From assembly GCA_018065085.1 (NCBI GenBank), contig JAGHUA010000049.1:28252-92251 (forward strand): a stretch of 64,000 nucleotides of DNA. The letters are read 5' to 3'. The translations under genes were made by a program, and so were the position numbers. The stretch is from Candidatus Liminaster caballi. Its GTDB lineage: Bacteria > Bacteroidota > Bacteroidia > Bacteroidales > UBA3663. Below the pieces are notes generated by a model, which saw only the letters and a list, made by a program, of their open reading frames with translations, was not told the DNA's origin and made no database searches. Below, in pieces: positions 37,699-47,120 of the stretch (positions are counted from its first letter, which is position 1; each line of letters starts with the position of its first letter).

Positions 37699-37706
37699 TA
37701 TCTTTG
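37699..37706 (+). promoter_or_regulatory. -7 box of the GH3 gene (TATCTTTG)
   Basis: A perfect TATCTTTGC lies 65 bp upstream of the GH3 ATG. The nearest TTG (37671-37673) is 25 bp away, longer than usual, so the -33 contact is doubtful. It could drive the whole glycoside hydrolase run 37771-48581. Confidence 0.55.
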
Positions 37707-37770
37707 CGCCTGAAAATATATAACCTGTCGCAAATAATAATATCAACACAAAAACATACCCACGCAAAAC

Positions 37771-40383
37771 ATGAAAACCAACATCATCACGAAGGCAGCC
37801 CGCTGCGCCATCGCCATCGCCATGCCGATAGCCATGACCCAGTCGTGCACCGACCAGAGGCTGCCCTACCAGCGCCCCGAGCTCTCGCCTGCCGAACGTG
37901 CCCGCGACCTTGTGAGCCGCCTGACGCTCGAAGAGAAATCACTCCTGATGCTCGACGTGTCGGACTCTGTGCCGCGCCTCGGCATCAAGAACTTCAACTG
38001 GTGGAGCGAGGCCCTGCACGGCATTGCCAACATGGGCAACGTCACCGTCTATCCCGAGCCTATCGGCATGGCAGCATCGTTCAACGACGAGCTCGTCGGC
38101 CAGGTGTTCGACCAGGTGAGCGACGAGGGCCGCGCCGCCTACAACGAGTGGATGGCCGACGGTCACGCCGACCAGCGCTTCCACAGCCTCTCGGTGTGGA
38201 CGCCGAACGTCAACATCTTCCGCGACCCACGCTGGGGACGCGGCCAGGAGACCTACGGCGAGGATCCGTATCTCACATCGAGAATGGGCGTGCAGGTGGT
38301 CAGAGGCCTGCAGGGCCCGTCGGACACTAAATACCGCAAGCTCTATGCCTGCGCCAAGCACTATGCCATCCACAGCGGCCCGGAGTGGGCACGCCACACT
38401 GACAACGTGAAGGACGTCGATCCGCGCGACCTCTGGGAGACCTACATGCCTGCCTTCAAGGCCTGCGTGCAGAAGGGCGACGTGCGCGAGGTGATGTGCG
38501 CCTACCAGCGATGGAACGACGAGCCATGCTGCGGCAACACCCGCCTGCTGCAGAAGATCCTGCGCGACGACTGGGGCTTCAAGTACATGGTGGTGAGCGA
38601 CTGCAGCGCCGTGACCGACTTCTGGAACACCCACAGGACATCGCCCACACCTGCCCACGCTGCCGCCACCGCATCGCTGGCCGGCACGGACGTGGAGTGC
38701 GGCTACAACTACATGTACCGTAGCATCCCTCAGGCAGTAGATTCGGGCTACATCACCGAGCAGGACGTCGATAAGCACCTGCTGCGCCTCCTCGAAGGCC
38801 GCTTTGAGCTGGGCGAGATGGACGACCCTTCGATCGTGAGCTGGTCCAGCCTCGGCCCTGAGGTGCGCAACTGTCAGAAGCATCAGGACATGGCCCTACG
38901 GATGGCCCATCAGACCATCGTGCTGCTGCAGAACCGCGGCGAGGTGCTGCCTCTCGACAAGGAGACCGTGGGCCGTGTGGCCGTGATCGGCCCTAACGCC
39001 GACGACAAGGTGCTGATGTGGGGCAACTACAACGGCACGCCTAACCAGACATCGACCCTTCTGGACGGCATCAGGATGAAGGTGGCCGACGACAGGATCA
39101 CCACGTTCAAGGGCTGCGACCTGGTGCGCGACCAGGTGCTCACATCATACTACGACCAGTGCAGCATCGACGGCCGGAAGGGCTTCCGCGGCACATTCTG
39201 GAACAACCGCACATGGGAGGGCGAGCCTGTGGCCGTCAAGCAGTGCCCGCAGCCCGTCAACGAGACGACATGGGGCAACCACCAGTTCGCTCCGGGCGTC
39301 AACCTCACCGACTTCTCGGCTGTCTATGAGACGGTGTTCCGTCCTGAGCAGTCGGGCCGCGTGCTGTTCAACGTCGAGTCAATCAGCGACTTCGAGGTGC
39401 TGGTCGACGGCCAGTCGCTCGTTCACCATCACACATGGCGCACCACCGACACACGCAACTTCTTCGACGCCGTCAAGGGCCGCGAATACAAGCTTGAGGT
39501 GCGCTTCGCCCACATCCCGACCTACGGCGCCAACATCAAGGTGAACATCGGCATTGAGAAGCCTGTCGATTATAACGCCCTCATCGCCCAGCTCAAGGAC
39601 GTGGAGACTGTGATCTTCGCCGGCGGTATCTCGGCTGGCCTCGAAGGCGAGGAAATGCCTATCGAGCTGCCAGGATTCAAGGGCGGCGACCGTACGGACA
39701 TCGAACTGCCGGCCGTCCAGCGCAACTTCCTCCGCAAGCTCCACGCTGCGGGCAAGAAGGTCATCTTCGTCAACTTCTCAGGCTCGGCCATTGCCCTCGT
39801 GCCCGAGGTGCAGTCATGCGACGCCATCGTCCAGGCATGGTATCCCGGCGAGCGCGGCGGCGAGGCCCTTGCCGACGTCCTGTTCGGCGATGTCAACCCA
39901 TCGGCCAAGCTCCCTGTGACGTTCTATCGCAACCTCGCCCAGCTCCCCGACTTCAAGGACTACTCGATGAAGGGCCGCACCTACCGCTACATGACCGAGA
40001 AGCCTCTCTTCCCATTCGGCTTCGGCCTCAGCTACACGCGATTCAACATCGGCATCGCCCAGATCAGCGACGCTGCCGACGGCGGCAAGACCCTGACCAT
40101 CCCTGTCGAGAACACCGGCAAGCGCCAGGGCACAGAGGTCGTGCAGGTCTATCTGCGCCGCGTGGGCGACGACCAGGGCCCGAAGTACGCGCTCCGCGGC
40201 TATGCCCGTGTGGACCTTGCCCCGGGCGAGACGCGCAACGTGGAGATCACCCTCGGCTCAGAGGAGTTTGAGACCTTCGACCCATCGACCAACACCATGC
40301 GCACCCTGCCGGGCGACTACGAGCTCTTCTACGGCACAAGCTCCGACGAGGCTGACCTCAAGTGTGTTGAGACCACCATTTAA
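37771..40383 (+). CDS. GH3 family beta-glycosidase, probable beta-xylosidase
   Basis: An 870-residue exported enzyme. The N-terminus MKTNIITKAARCAIAIAMPIAMTQSC is a probable lipoprotein signal (Cys at 26). The GH3 N-terminal barrel has RLGIKNFNWWSEALHG, DPRWGRGQETYGEDP and KHYAIHSGPE. The nucleophile Asp lies near residue 276 in VVSDCSAVTDFW, where Cys stands in place of the common Trp. Around 460-600 a PA14-like insert is likely (FRPEQSGRVLFNVESISDFE). The C-terminal fibronectin-like domain is complete. WWSEALHG is typical of xylosidase-type GH3 members, and the neighbours GH98, GH51 and GH43 agree with xylan side activity. Confidence 0.88.
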   Translation: MKTNIITKAARCAIAIAMPIAMTQSCTDQRLPYQRPELSPAERARDLVSRLTLEEKSLLMLDVSDSVPRLGIKNFNWWSEALHGIANMGNVTVYPEPIGMAASFNDELVGQVFDQVSDEGRAAYNEWMADGHADQRFHSLSVWTPNVNIFRDPRWGRGQETYGEDPYLTSRMGVQVVRGLQGPSDTKYRKLYACAKHYAIHSGPEWARHTDNVKDVDPRDLWETYMPAFKACVQKGDVREVMCAYQRWNDEPCCGNTRLLQKILRDDWGFKYMVVSDCSAVTDFWNTHRTSPTPAHAAATASLAGTDVECGYNYMYRSIPQAVDSGYITEQDVDKHLLRLLEGRFELGEMDDPSIVSWSSLGPEVRNCQKHQDMALRMAHQTIVLLQNRGEVLPLDKETVGRVAVIGPNADDKVLMWGNYNGTPNQTSTLLDGIRMKVADDRITTFKGCDLVRDQVLTSYYDQCSIDGRKGFRGTFWNNRTWEGEPVAVKQCPQPVNETTWGNHQFAPGVNLTDFSAVYETVFRPEQSGRVLFNVESISDFEVLVDGQSLVHHHTWRTTDTRNFFDAVKGREYKLEVRFAHIPTYGANIKVNIGIEKPVDYNALIAQLKDVETVIFAGGISAGLEGEEMPIELPGFKGGDRTDIELPAVQRNFLRKLHAAGKKVIFVNFSGSAIALVPEVQSCDAIVQAWYPGERGGEALADVLFGDVNPSAKLPVTFYRNLAQLPDFKDYSMKGRTYRYMTEKPLFPFGFGLSYTRFNIGIAQISDAADGGKTLTIPVENTGKRQGTEVVQVYLRRVGDDQGPKYALRGYARVDLAPGETRNVEITLGSEEFETFDPSTNTMRTLPGDYELFYGTSSDEADLKCVETTI

Positions 40384-40389
40384 AAATCA

Positions 40390-40480
40390 GGCCAATCAGA
40401 CCAATTAGGCTAATTAGACCAATTAGACCAATTAGGCCAATTAGGCCAATTAGGCTAATTAGGCTAATAAGCCCAATTAA
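40390..40480. repeat. 9-bp tandem repeat, about 10 copies
   Basis: Units of CCAATTAGG/CTAATTAGA, all 9 bp, run without a gap from the GH3 stop to about 20 bp before the GH98 start. Units differ by one or two bases, mostly in the order GCC, ACC or GCT before AATTAG. A unit of 9 bp between two genes of one operon can change the spacing in steps by slipped-strand replication. Confidence 0.85.
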
Positions 40481-40501
40481 AATCCCCACCCAATAACAAC
40501 T

Positions 40502-42952
40502 ATGAAAAAGATTCTTACAATACTCACCTGCCTGTTGCTGGCAGGACTTTGCATGACGGAGGCCGGCGCCCAGTCACGCCGCCCCATCGACCCTCAGCAC
40601 CCGGCATGGCTGATCCACATCGACGTGTGGAACAATGCCGACCCACAGGCCATCATCGACCTTATCCCCGACGACATCAAGCCGTATGTGATCATGAACC
40701 TCTCCATGTCATGCTCCTACGACAAGAACCTCGACATGTATCAGAAGCCCCAGAGCGCCCTGCAGACCTATCGCTCATGGGCCTCGGTGTGCTGCATGAA
40801 CAACATGTGGTTCACATGCCAGCCTGCCTCGGGCGGACACACCCACATCCAGGACAGCGACCTTGAGGCCTGCCTGCCTACGTTCGAGCAGTTCTTCATC
40901 GACTATGACAACTTCCTCGGCTGGAACTATGCCGAGCAGTTCTGGGGCTTCGACGAACCTGGCGACAAGAGCTCATCGACCCAGCTCGACCGCCTTGCCC
41001 TCTTTGCTGCGCTCATCCCGATGCACCATAAGTACGGAGGCTTCCTCACCGTGTCGTTCTGCGGCAACCAGTGGTCGCACGCTCTCAATCCGGTGGGCAT
41101 GCTCAAGCGCAACGCCGATCTCCTGCAGGCCAGCAAGGACTACCCCGAGGCCATCCTCTGGCTCTATAAGTACACCACATCGGCATGCTGGTACAACAAC
41201 GAGTCTGTGACCCTCGCCCCATTCATCAGCGGCCTGGCCAAGAACTATGGCGTGCGCTATGACAACTGCGGCTACAACGGTGCCCTCGGCGCTATACTCG
41301 GCGACAATCACGGCAAGAAATATCCTGCAGCCACGGGCATCGCCCCGGTCCTGGAGCAGATGTGCCTCAACGGTGCATGCGTGTGGGACGGCCCTGAGCT
41401 GATCTGGACAGAGGATTTCCACGAGATCGGCCGCACCACTGTGAACGGCTATCAGCATCGCAACTGGGCCACATTCAGCACCTTCGACAATATCTGGGCC
41501 GACATGTTCCGCAAGGTCCTCGACGGCACCATCCACATCGCATCGCGCGAGGAGGTCATCGCCCGCACTAAGATCGCCCTGATCAGCGACAAGTCGAAGG
41601 TCAACAACGCCACCGGCAGCGGATCAGTGGGCGAGAACCAGCTGGCATACGCCACTCCTAACGACCTCTACGACGACCTCTACAGGGTCAGCGACCCTAT
41701 GAACCGCAACAACGGCTACATGGACAATAACCTGACATACTATAAGAGCACAGGCCGCTACCAGACCATCCCGATCCTCATGCCACGCGCCCACTGCGAC
41801 TCGCTCGCCCTGACCATCCCGACCAAGGTGACCCGCACCCAGTATGACGCCAACATCGTATGGAGCACCAAGAACGCCAGAATACGCGACTTCAAGCAGA
41901 AGTACCCTGAGATCAGCACCGGCGACATGTTCGTGGCCCGCCATCACAACGAGCTCGTCTGCTACACTCCCTACACCTATCTCAACAGGAACACCTCATC
42001 GCAGGCTGAGATTCCGCTGAAGTACAACACCTGCGAGAGCCTCTCGCTCAAGTTCCCACGCTTCGGACATGCCATCGCCAAGGAGTATGACGACCATATC
42101 ACATTCTATCTGAACAACTACCGCGCTGACACCACAACGGCCAAGACCGACCAGATCACCATCAAGGGCGCACTGACCAAGCCTACCTACTCATACAAGA
42201 ACCGTGTGAGCACCCATGCCGACGTGTGGGACGAGTGGGATGAGGCTGAAGGCACCTACACCGTACGCGTGTCGCACAACGGTCCTCTGGATCTGACCAT
42301 CCATTGTGCCGGCAGTGGCGAAGACCGCCTCACCGACTGTCTTGCCGACGCTCCTCTCACCGACCTGCCAAAGCAGCCCGAGGACCGTCTCGGCGAACTG
42401 ATCATCGAGGCTGAGGACATGGACTATAAGAACGTCAAGACCGTAGTCACAGATGCCTACAACTCGACCTACCGCAACCTGCGCGGCCACTCGGGCATGG
42501 GCTTCGTGCTGATGGGCACAACCACAGGCGCCACCCTGGCCGACTCAGTGACCGTGAAGTATCCGGGCACATACGACATCACGCTCAAGTACCGCGCCGA
42601 CGATGCAAGCTCAGCATGCAAGGTGCAGGTAGGCTCGACCAACAAGTCGCTCACCCTGCGCAAGACCAGCAACGCTTGGGAAACCATGACATTCCAGGCC
42701 ACACTTGAGGCAGGACGTCACTTCGCCCGTGTCATCGGCACAGGCTCAAAGGACTTTATGGTCGATTACCTCATCATCGCCCCATCGGAGGAGATGGTGG
42801 GCATCGCACAGCCAAACGCACAGCCGGGCAGGGACGGTCAGTATGCCGTACGCTACACAACCCTCACGGGCAACACCGTCAGCAACCCTCAGCACGGCAT
42901 CTTCCTCATGCACATGAGCGACGGCTCGGTGCGCAAGGTAATGCGTCCCTAA
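40502..42952 (+). CDS. GH98 family glycoside hydrolase, probable endo-xylanase, with C-terminal carbohydrate-binding domain
   Basis: An 816-residue secreted protein with signal peptide MKKILTILTCLLLAGLCMTEAGAQ. The first half has the GH98 pattern HIDVWNNADPQAIIDLIPDD, YVIMNLSMSCSYD and FWGFDEPGD. GH98 holds blood-group endo-beta-galactosidases and Bacteroides glucuronoarabinoxylan endo-xylanases. The neighbours (GH3, GH51, GH43) favour xylanase. Residues ~650-770 look like a CBM6/35-type beta-sandwich (LIIEAEDMDYKNVKTVV, then YDITLKYRADDASS). The last residues HGIFLMHMSDGSVRKVMRP resemble the short C-terminal sorting-like tail of secreted Bacteroidales proteins. Confidence 0.8.
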   Translation: MKKILTILTCLLLAGLCMTEAGAQSRRPIDPQHPAWLIHIDVWNNADPQAIIDLIPDDIKPYVIMNLSMSCSYDKNLDMYQKPQSALQTYRSWASVCCMNNMWFTCQPASGGHTHIQDSDLEACLPTFEQFFIDYDNFLGWNYAEQFWGFDEPGDKSSSTQLDRLALFAALIPMHHKYGGFLTVSFCGNQWSHALNPVGMLKRNADLLQASKDYPEAILWLYKYTTSACWYNNESVTLAPFISGLAKNYGVRYDNCGYNGALGAILGDNHGKKYPAATGIAPVLEQMCLNGACVWDGPELIWTEDFHEIGRTTVNGYQHRNWATFSTFDNIWADMFRKVLDGTIHIASREEVIARTKIALISDKSKVNNATGSGSVGENQLAYATPNDLYDDLYRVSDPMNRNNGYMDNNLTYYKSTGRYQTIPILMPRAHCDSLALTIPTKVTRTQYDANIVWSTKNARIRDFKQKYPEISTGDMFVARHHNELVCYTPYTYLNRNTSSQAEIPLKYNTCESLSLKFPRFGHAIAKEYDDHITFYLNNYRADTTTAKTDQITIKGALTKPTYSYKNRVSTHADVWDEWDEAEGTYTVRVSHNGPLDLTIHCAGSGEDRLTDCLADAPLTDLPKQPEDRLGELIIEAEDMDYKNVKTVVTDAYNSTYRNLRGHSGMGFVLMGTTTGATLADSVTVKYPGTYDITLKYRADDASSACKVQVGSTNKSLTLRKTSNAWETMTFQATLEAGRHFARVIGTGSKDFMVDYLIIAPSEEMVGIAQPNAQPGRDGQYAVRYTTLTGNTVSNPQHGIFLMHMSDGSVRKVMRP

Positions 42953-43004
42953 TGAACAAACCTGATTTTTGAAACATAAAAAACCATACACCACAATCTA
43001 CATT

Positions 43005-45092
43005 ATGAAAAAACTTTTCCTACTCAGCGCTGCCACAAGCGCATTGATGCTTGCTTCATGCCAGCCGGATGGAGCCAAGAACTCAGGCACTGAGCCAGTC
43101 AAGGCTCCTGTTGACATTAACGAGGCCTTCTTCCCAGCCCACGAGAATGATGCTCTCGCCCCTGAAGGTGGAAAGCGCATCAGCGACGGCCTTATCGGCA
43201 TCTTCTTCGAGGATATCAGCTTTGCCGCCGACGGCGGTCTCAATGCCAACCTCGTGCAGAACGGCTCGTTCGAATACAGCCCACAGGTGCGTGACGGATG
43301 GGGACCTGGCACATGCTGGCGTTTCCAGCGCCCTGGCCACTCGGCCGGCTACATCAACTTCGGCTATACCGATCCTATCCACCCTAACAACCCTACATAC
43401 ATGCGCATCTTTGCCGAGCGCATCGGCCACTACTATGACTTCGACGGCTGGACAGGCGTTGGTCTGCAGAACGACGGCTACAACGGCATGAACGTCAAGG
43501 CTGGCGAGAAGTATGACTTCAGCATCTTCATGCGCAACGTAAGCGGTGAGGGCAAGCCTGTACGCGTAGTGCTGGCTCAGCCGGGCCGCACACCGAAGGT
43601 ATTGGCCGAGGATTCGCTCTTCGTCGGCGAGAAGGGATGGACCAAGTTCACCTCTGTGCTCACTGCCGCCGAGGACTGCAAGAATGCCGTTCTCCAGATC
43701 CTGATGCTCGAAAAGGGCGAGATGGACATCGATATGGTTACACTCGTACCTCAGGACACATACCACGGCCACGGCATCCGTCGCGACCTTGCCGAGGCTC
43801 TTGAGGGCCTCAACCCTAAGTTCATGCGCTTCCCTGGCGGCTGCGTTGCCCACGGCGGCGGCGACGGTTTCTGGGACACCTACCGCTGGAAGACTACCGT
43901 CGGTCCTAAGGAGACACGTAAGGCCCTGAAGAACACATGGGGCTACAACCAGTCTATGGAGGTCGGCTATTTCGAGTACTTCCAGCTCTGCGAGGACATG
44001 GGCATGGAGCCACTCCCAATCCTTCCTTGCGGCGTGAGCTGCCAGGGCGTGAACGGCGGTTGGATGATGAAGACTCAGGCTCAGGAGGTTGTGCCAATGT
44101 CTGAGATGGACGAGTGGGTTGACGATGCTCTCGACCTCATCGAGTGGGCTAACGGCGATGCATCGACCAAGTGGGGCGCCATACGTGCAGCAGCCGGTCA
44201 CCCAGAGCCATTCAACATGAAGTACCTCGGCATCGGCAATGAGGAGAAGATCACACCTGAGTTTGCCGAGCGCTTCAAGTATATATATAATAAGGTAATG
44301 GAGAAGCACCCTGAGATCATCATCGTGGGCACAGCCGGTCCTGGTTCACATGCCGGCAATCCTGACTACGAGAACTCATGGGTTCTGGCCGAGGAAATCG
44401 GCCTCCCTGTCATCGACGAGCACTACTATGACTCACGCCAGATGTTCATCGACTCACGTCAGTATGACAACGAGTTCTATGCCAACAAGAACTGCAAGGT
44501 ATATCTCGGCGAGTACTCTGTGCAGGATCGCGGACATGGCCAGATGAACCAGTGGGGCGATGCCCTTGCCGAGGCCATCTACCTTACTCACGTCGAGCGC
44601 AATGCCGACAAGGTGGTCATGACCTCTTATGCTCCACTCTTTGCCTATAAGCACAACACAAACTGGAATCCTAACATGATCTACTTCGACAACGAGCGTC
44701 CATTCTTCACCTGTAGCTACTACGTTCAGCAGTTGTTCGGCCAGTCAGCCGGCCAGTACTTCTACGGCGACTGCGTGAAGTTTGCCAATGGCGAGGACGA
44801 ATTCAGCAACCACCTGCTCGGCCAGTCTGTTGTGCTCAATGTCGATAAGAAGGAACTCTATGTCAAGGTGGGCAACATGACAGCCAAGCCTCAGACCGTC
44901 AGCATCGACCTCTCACGCTTCACGGCCGTTCAGCCAGAGGCAGTCAAGACAACACTCACCGGCAAGCTCGATGACGAGAACAACTACGACAACCACCCTG
45001 TTTCGCCAAAGCAGGAGACCGTAGCTGCCGCTCAGCAGATGAAGCTCGTTGCCGCTCCTTATTCATTCCAGCTCCTTACAATCAAGCTGTAA
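43005..45092 (+). CDS. GH51 alpha-L-arabinofuranosidase
   Basis: A 695-residue lipoprotein; the signal ends in LASC with Cys19 (MKKLFLLSAATSALMLASC), which also fixes the start at 43005 rather than the open frame at 42969. ISDGLIGIFFEDISFAADGG is the GH51 N-terminus, and FMRFPGGCVAHGG is a core motif. The acid/base Glu is near 412 in GIGNEEK, and the nucleophile Glu near 502 in LGEYSV. A C-terminal beta domain closes the protein. It removes arabinose from arabinan or arabinoxylan. It follows GH98 by 52 bp. Confidence 0.93.
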   Translation: MKKLFLLSAATSALMLASCQPDGAKNSGTEPVKAPVDINEAFFPAHENDALAPEGGKRISDGLIGIFFEDISFAADGGLNANLVQNGSFEYSPQVRDGWGPGTCWRFQRPGHSAGYINFGYTDPIHPNNPTYMRIFAERIGHYYDFDGWTGVGLQNDGYNGMNVKAGEKYDFSIFMRNVSGEGKPVRVVLAQPGRTPKVLAEDSLFVGEKGWTKFTSVLTAAEDCKNAVLQILMLEKGEMDIDMVTLVPQDTYHGHGIRRDLAEALEGLNPKFMRFPGGCVAHGGGDGFWDTYRWKTTVGPKETRKALKNTWGYNQSMEVGYFEYFQLCEDMGMEPLPILPCGVSCQGVNGGWMMKTQAQEVVPMSEMDEWVDDALDLIEWANGDASTKWGAIRAAAGHPEPFNMKYLGIGNEEKITPEFAERFKYIYNKVMEKHPEIIIVGTAGPGSHAGNPDYENSWVLAEEIGLPVIDEHYYDSRQMFIDSRQYDNEFYANKNCKVYLGEYSVQDRGHGQMNQWGDALAEAIYLTHVERNADKVVMTSYAPLFAYKHNTNWNPNMIYFDNERPFFTCSYYVQQLFGQSAGQYFYGDCVKFANGEDEFSNHLLGQSVVLNVDKKELYVKVGNMTAKPQTVSIDLSRFTAVQPEAVKTTLTGKLDDENNYDNHPVSPKQETVAAAQQMKLVAAPYSFQLLTIKL

Positions 45093-45160
45093 GAGATCGT
45101 GCTTATTTCCAAGGCTGAATAAACAAAGAGATCATGCTTATTTCTAAGCTGCAATAAACT
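45093..45160. repeat. Two-copy direct repeat of about 33 bp between GH51 and GH43
   Basis: AGAGATCGTGCTTATTTC and AGAGATCATGCTTATTTC each begin a ~33-bp copy, the second ending in AATAAAC just before the GH43 start. The copies fill the whole gap. They look like a recent tandem duplication of the region in front of the GH43 start. Confidence 0.75.
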
Positions 45161-47116
45161 ATGAATACCAAAAAACTATTGCTGGGCATGGCTATGCTGT
45201 GCCCGGCAATGATAGCTATAGCACAGAATCCGCTGGTCAACACCGACTTCACTGCCGACCCTACGGCACGCGTGTTCGGCGACCGCGTCTATATCTATCC
45301 ATCGCACGATATCCCTGCGCCCGACGACTATGCCCGAAAGGACTGGTTCTGCATGGCCGACTATCATGTCTATTCGTCAGACAACCTTACCGACTGGACC
45401 GACCATGGCGTAATCCTCACTCAGGAACAGGTGCCATGGGGCAACCCTAAGGCATACTCCATGTGGGCTCCCGACTGCATACAGGGCAAGGACGGACGCT
45501 ATTATTTCTATTTTCCCGATGCTCCAGCCGAGGGTCAGGGCTTCGGTGTGGGCGTGGCTATTGCCGACAGTCCTACAGGTCCGTTCAAGCCTCAGCCATC
45601 GCGCATCGAAGGCATTTTCGGCATTGACCCATGCGTGCTCCAGGCTTCTGACGGACACTCATATATCTTCTGGGGCGGCGGCGGTCTGCGTGAGGCTCAG
45701 CTCAAGGACAATCTCCTGGAGCTGGCCGACGACACTCCTTCTGAAGTTCGCAAGATGGGCGACCGCGAGATGCGCATGACAGGTCTCGACGCTGCTGCCG
45801 GCCTGCCTGCTGGATTTAAGGAAGGTCCGTTTGCCTTCGAACGTGACGGCTGGTACTATCTCACCTATCCCTGGGTACCTGACTCAGCCGCCGTGGCTCA
45901 AAGCACGGAACTGCAGAAGCTCGGTATGCGCATGAGCGGCACCGAGACTCTGGCCTACGCCATGTCGAGAAATCCGATGGGTCCATGGGAGTTCAAAGGC
46001 CTTATCATGGCCGAGTCGCCTACCGGCTGCTGGACCAACCACCACTCAATCATTGAGTTCAAGGGCCAGTGGTATCTGTTCTATCATCACAACGACTACT
46101 CGCCGGGCTTTGACAAGAACCGTTCGATGCGTGCCGACTCGCTGTTCTTCAACCCAGACGGCACAATCCGGCAGGTAATCCCTACCAACCGCGGCATTGG
46201 CGTGACTGACGGACTGAAGCACATCCAGATGGATCGCGGCACACTCTCGGGCGGAGCTTTCATCGAATATAACAACACCTCCGACACCCTCCATCGCTTT
46301 GAGGGCTGGAAGGTGCGTCTGCCTAAGGGCGGCAAGTCGGTCTATGGCAATGTGAGCCTGCCTGAAGGCGAATTCCAGGCGCTGGTGAGCACCACCAGTT
46401 CGTGGGGACGCCGTCAGCAGATCAAACAGTTGGCCGAGACTACACTCCAGATAACCACCACCCAGCAGAAGAACGGCCTGTTCACCATCGAGATGGTCAA
46501 CAACGGCAAGGACACAGTTGATGTTGACTGGATTACGTTCGTGACTCGCAAACCTCTGTTCTCTGACTATTTCGAACCTTCTCAGGGCAAGTCAATACTG
46601 CCTGACCAGAACGGCTTTATCCGCCGCTGGAACATCCTCGATCCTATCGACAAGCCAAACAACACCAACACGGTCTTCGTTGACACTTATCTGCGCAAGG
46701 CATTCAATGCCGACTATTCCGAGCAGACCAGGAATCTCGAATGGCATCAGTTGGACAGCAAGCGATGGAACGTCAAGCTGTTCCGTTTTGCATCGTGCCG
46801 CGACAAACAGGTCTATGGCGTTCTGTTCTTTGCCGAGACAGTCATCGACTGTAACGAGACCCTCAACAACGTACGTCTCTCAGCAGGTTCGAACTCCGCC
46901 TCTATGTGGTGGATCGACGGCAAGGAAGTCCTCCTGCTGTCAGGCGACCGCCGCATGGTGCAGGACGACGGACAGTCACAGCGCCTCACCCTGAAGAAGG
47001 GCAAGCACACCATCCGCTGTGCGGTGATCAATGGTCCTGGCATGAGCGACTTCTGTGTACGACTGTTAGATTCCAACGGCAGTCCTGTTACTAACTATAA
47101 AATCCTGAGCAAATAA
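45161..47116 (+). CDS. GH43 family glycosidase (beta-xylosidase/arabinofuranosidase type)
   Basis: A 651-residue secreted protein with signal peptide MNTKKLLLGMAMLCPAMIAIAQ. The five-bladed propeller of GH43 spans roughly residues 25-330. The base Asp is expected in FTADPTARVFGDRVYIYPSHD, the pKa-setting Asp in IFGIDPCVL and the acid Glu in FKEGPFAFERDGWYYL. Residues ~345-470 (GAFIEYNNTSD on) look like a CBM6-like domain, and another beta-sandwich fills the C-terminus. The enzyme probably releases xylose or arabinose. It ends 4 bp before the next GH43 gene. Confidence 0.87.
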   Translation: MNTKKLLLGMAMLCPAMIAIAQNPLVNTDFTADPTARVFGDRVYIYPSHDIPAPDDYARKDWFCMADYHVYSSDNLTDWTDHGVILTQEQVPWGNPKAYSMWAPDCIQGKDGRYYFYFPDAPAEGQGFGVGVAIADSPTGPFKPQPSRIEGIFGIDPCVLQASDGHSYIFWGGGGLREAQLKDNLLELADDTPSEVRKMGDREMRMTGLDAAAGLPAGFKEGPFAFERDGWYYLTYPWVPDSAAVAQSTELQKLGMRMSGTETLAYAMSRNPMGPWEFKGLIMAESPTGCWTNHHSIIEFKGQWYLFYHHNDYSPGFDKNRSMRADSLFFNPDGTIRQVIPTNRGIGVTDGLKHIQMDRGTLSGGAFIEYNNTSDTLHRFEGWKVRLPKGGKSVYGNVSLPEGEFQALVSTTSSWGRRQQIKQLAETTLQITTTQQKNGLFTIEMVNNGKDTVDVDWITFVTRKPLFSDYFEPSQGKSILPDQNGFIRRWNILDPIDKPNNTNTVFVDTYLRKAFNADYSEQTRNLEWHQLDSKRWNVKLFRFASCRDKQVYGVLFFAETVIDCNETLNNVRLSAGSNSASMWWIDGKEVLLLSGDRRMVQDDGQSQRLTLKKGKHTIRCAVINGPGMSDFCVRLLDSNGSPVTNYKILSK

Positions 47117-47120
47117 GACT

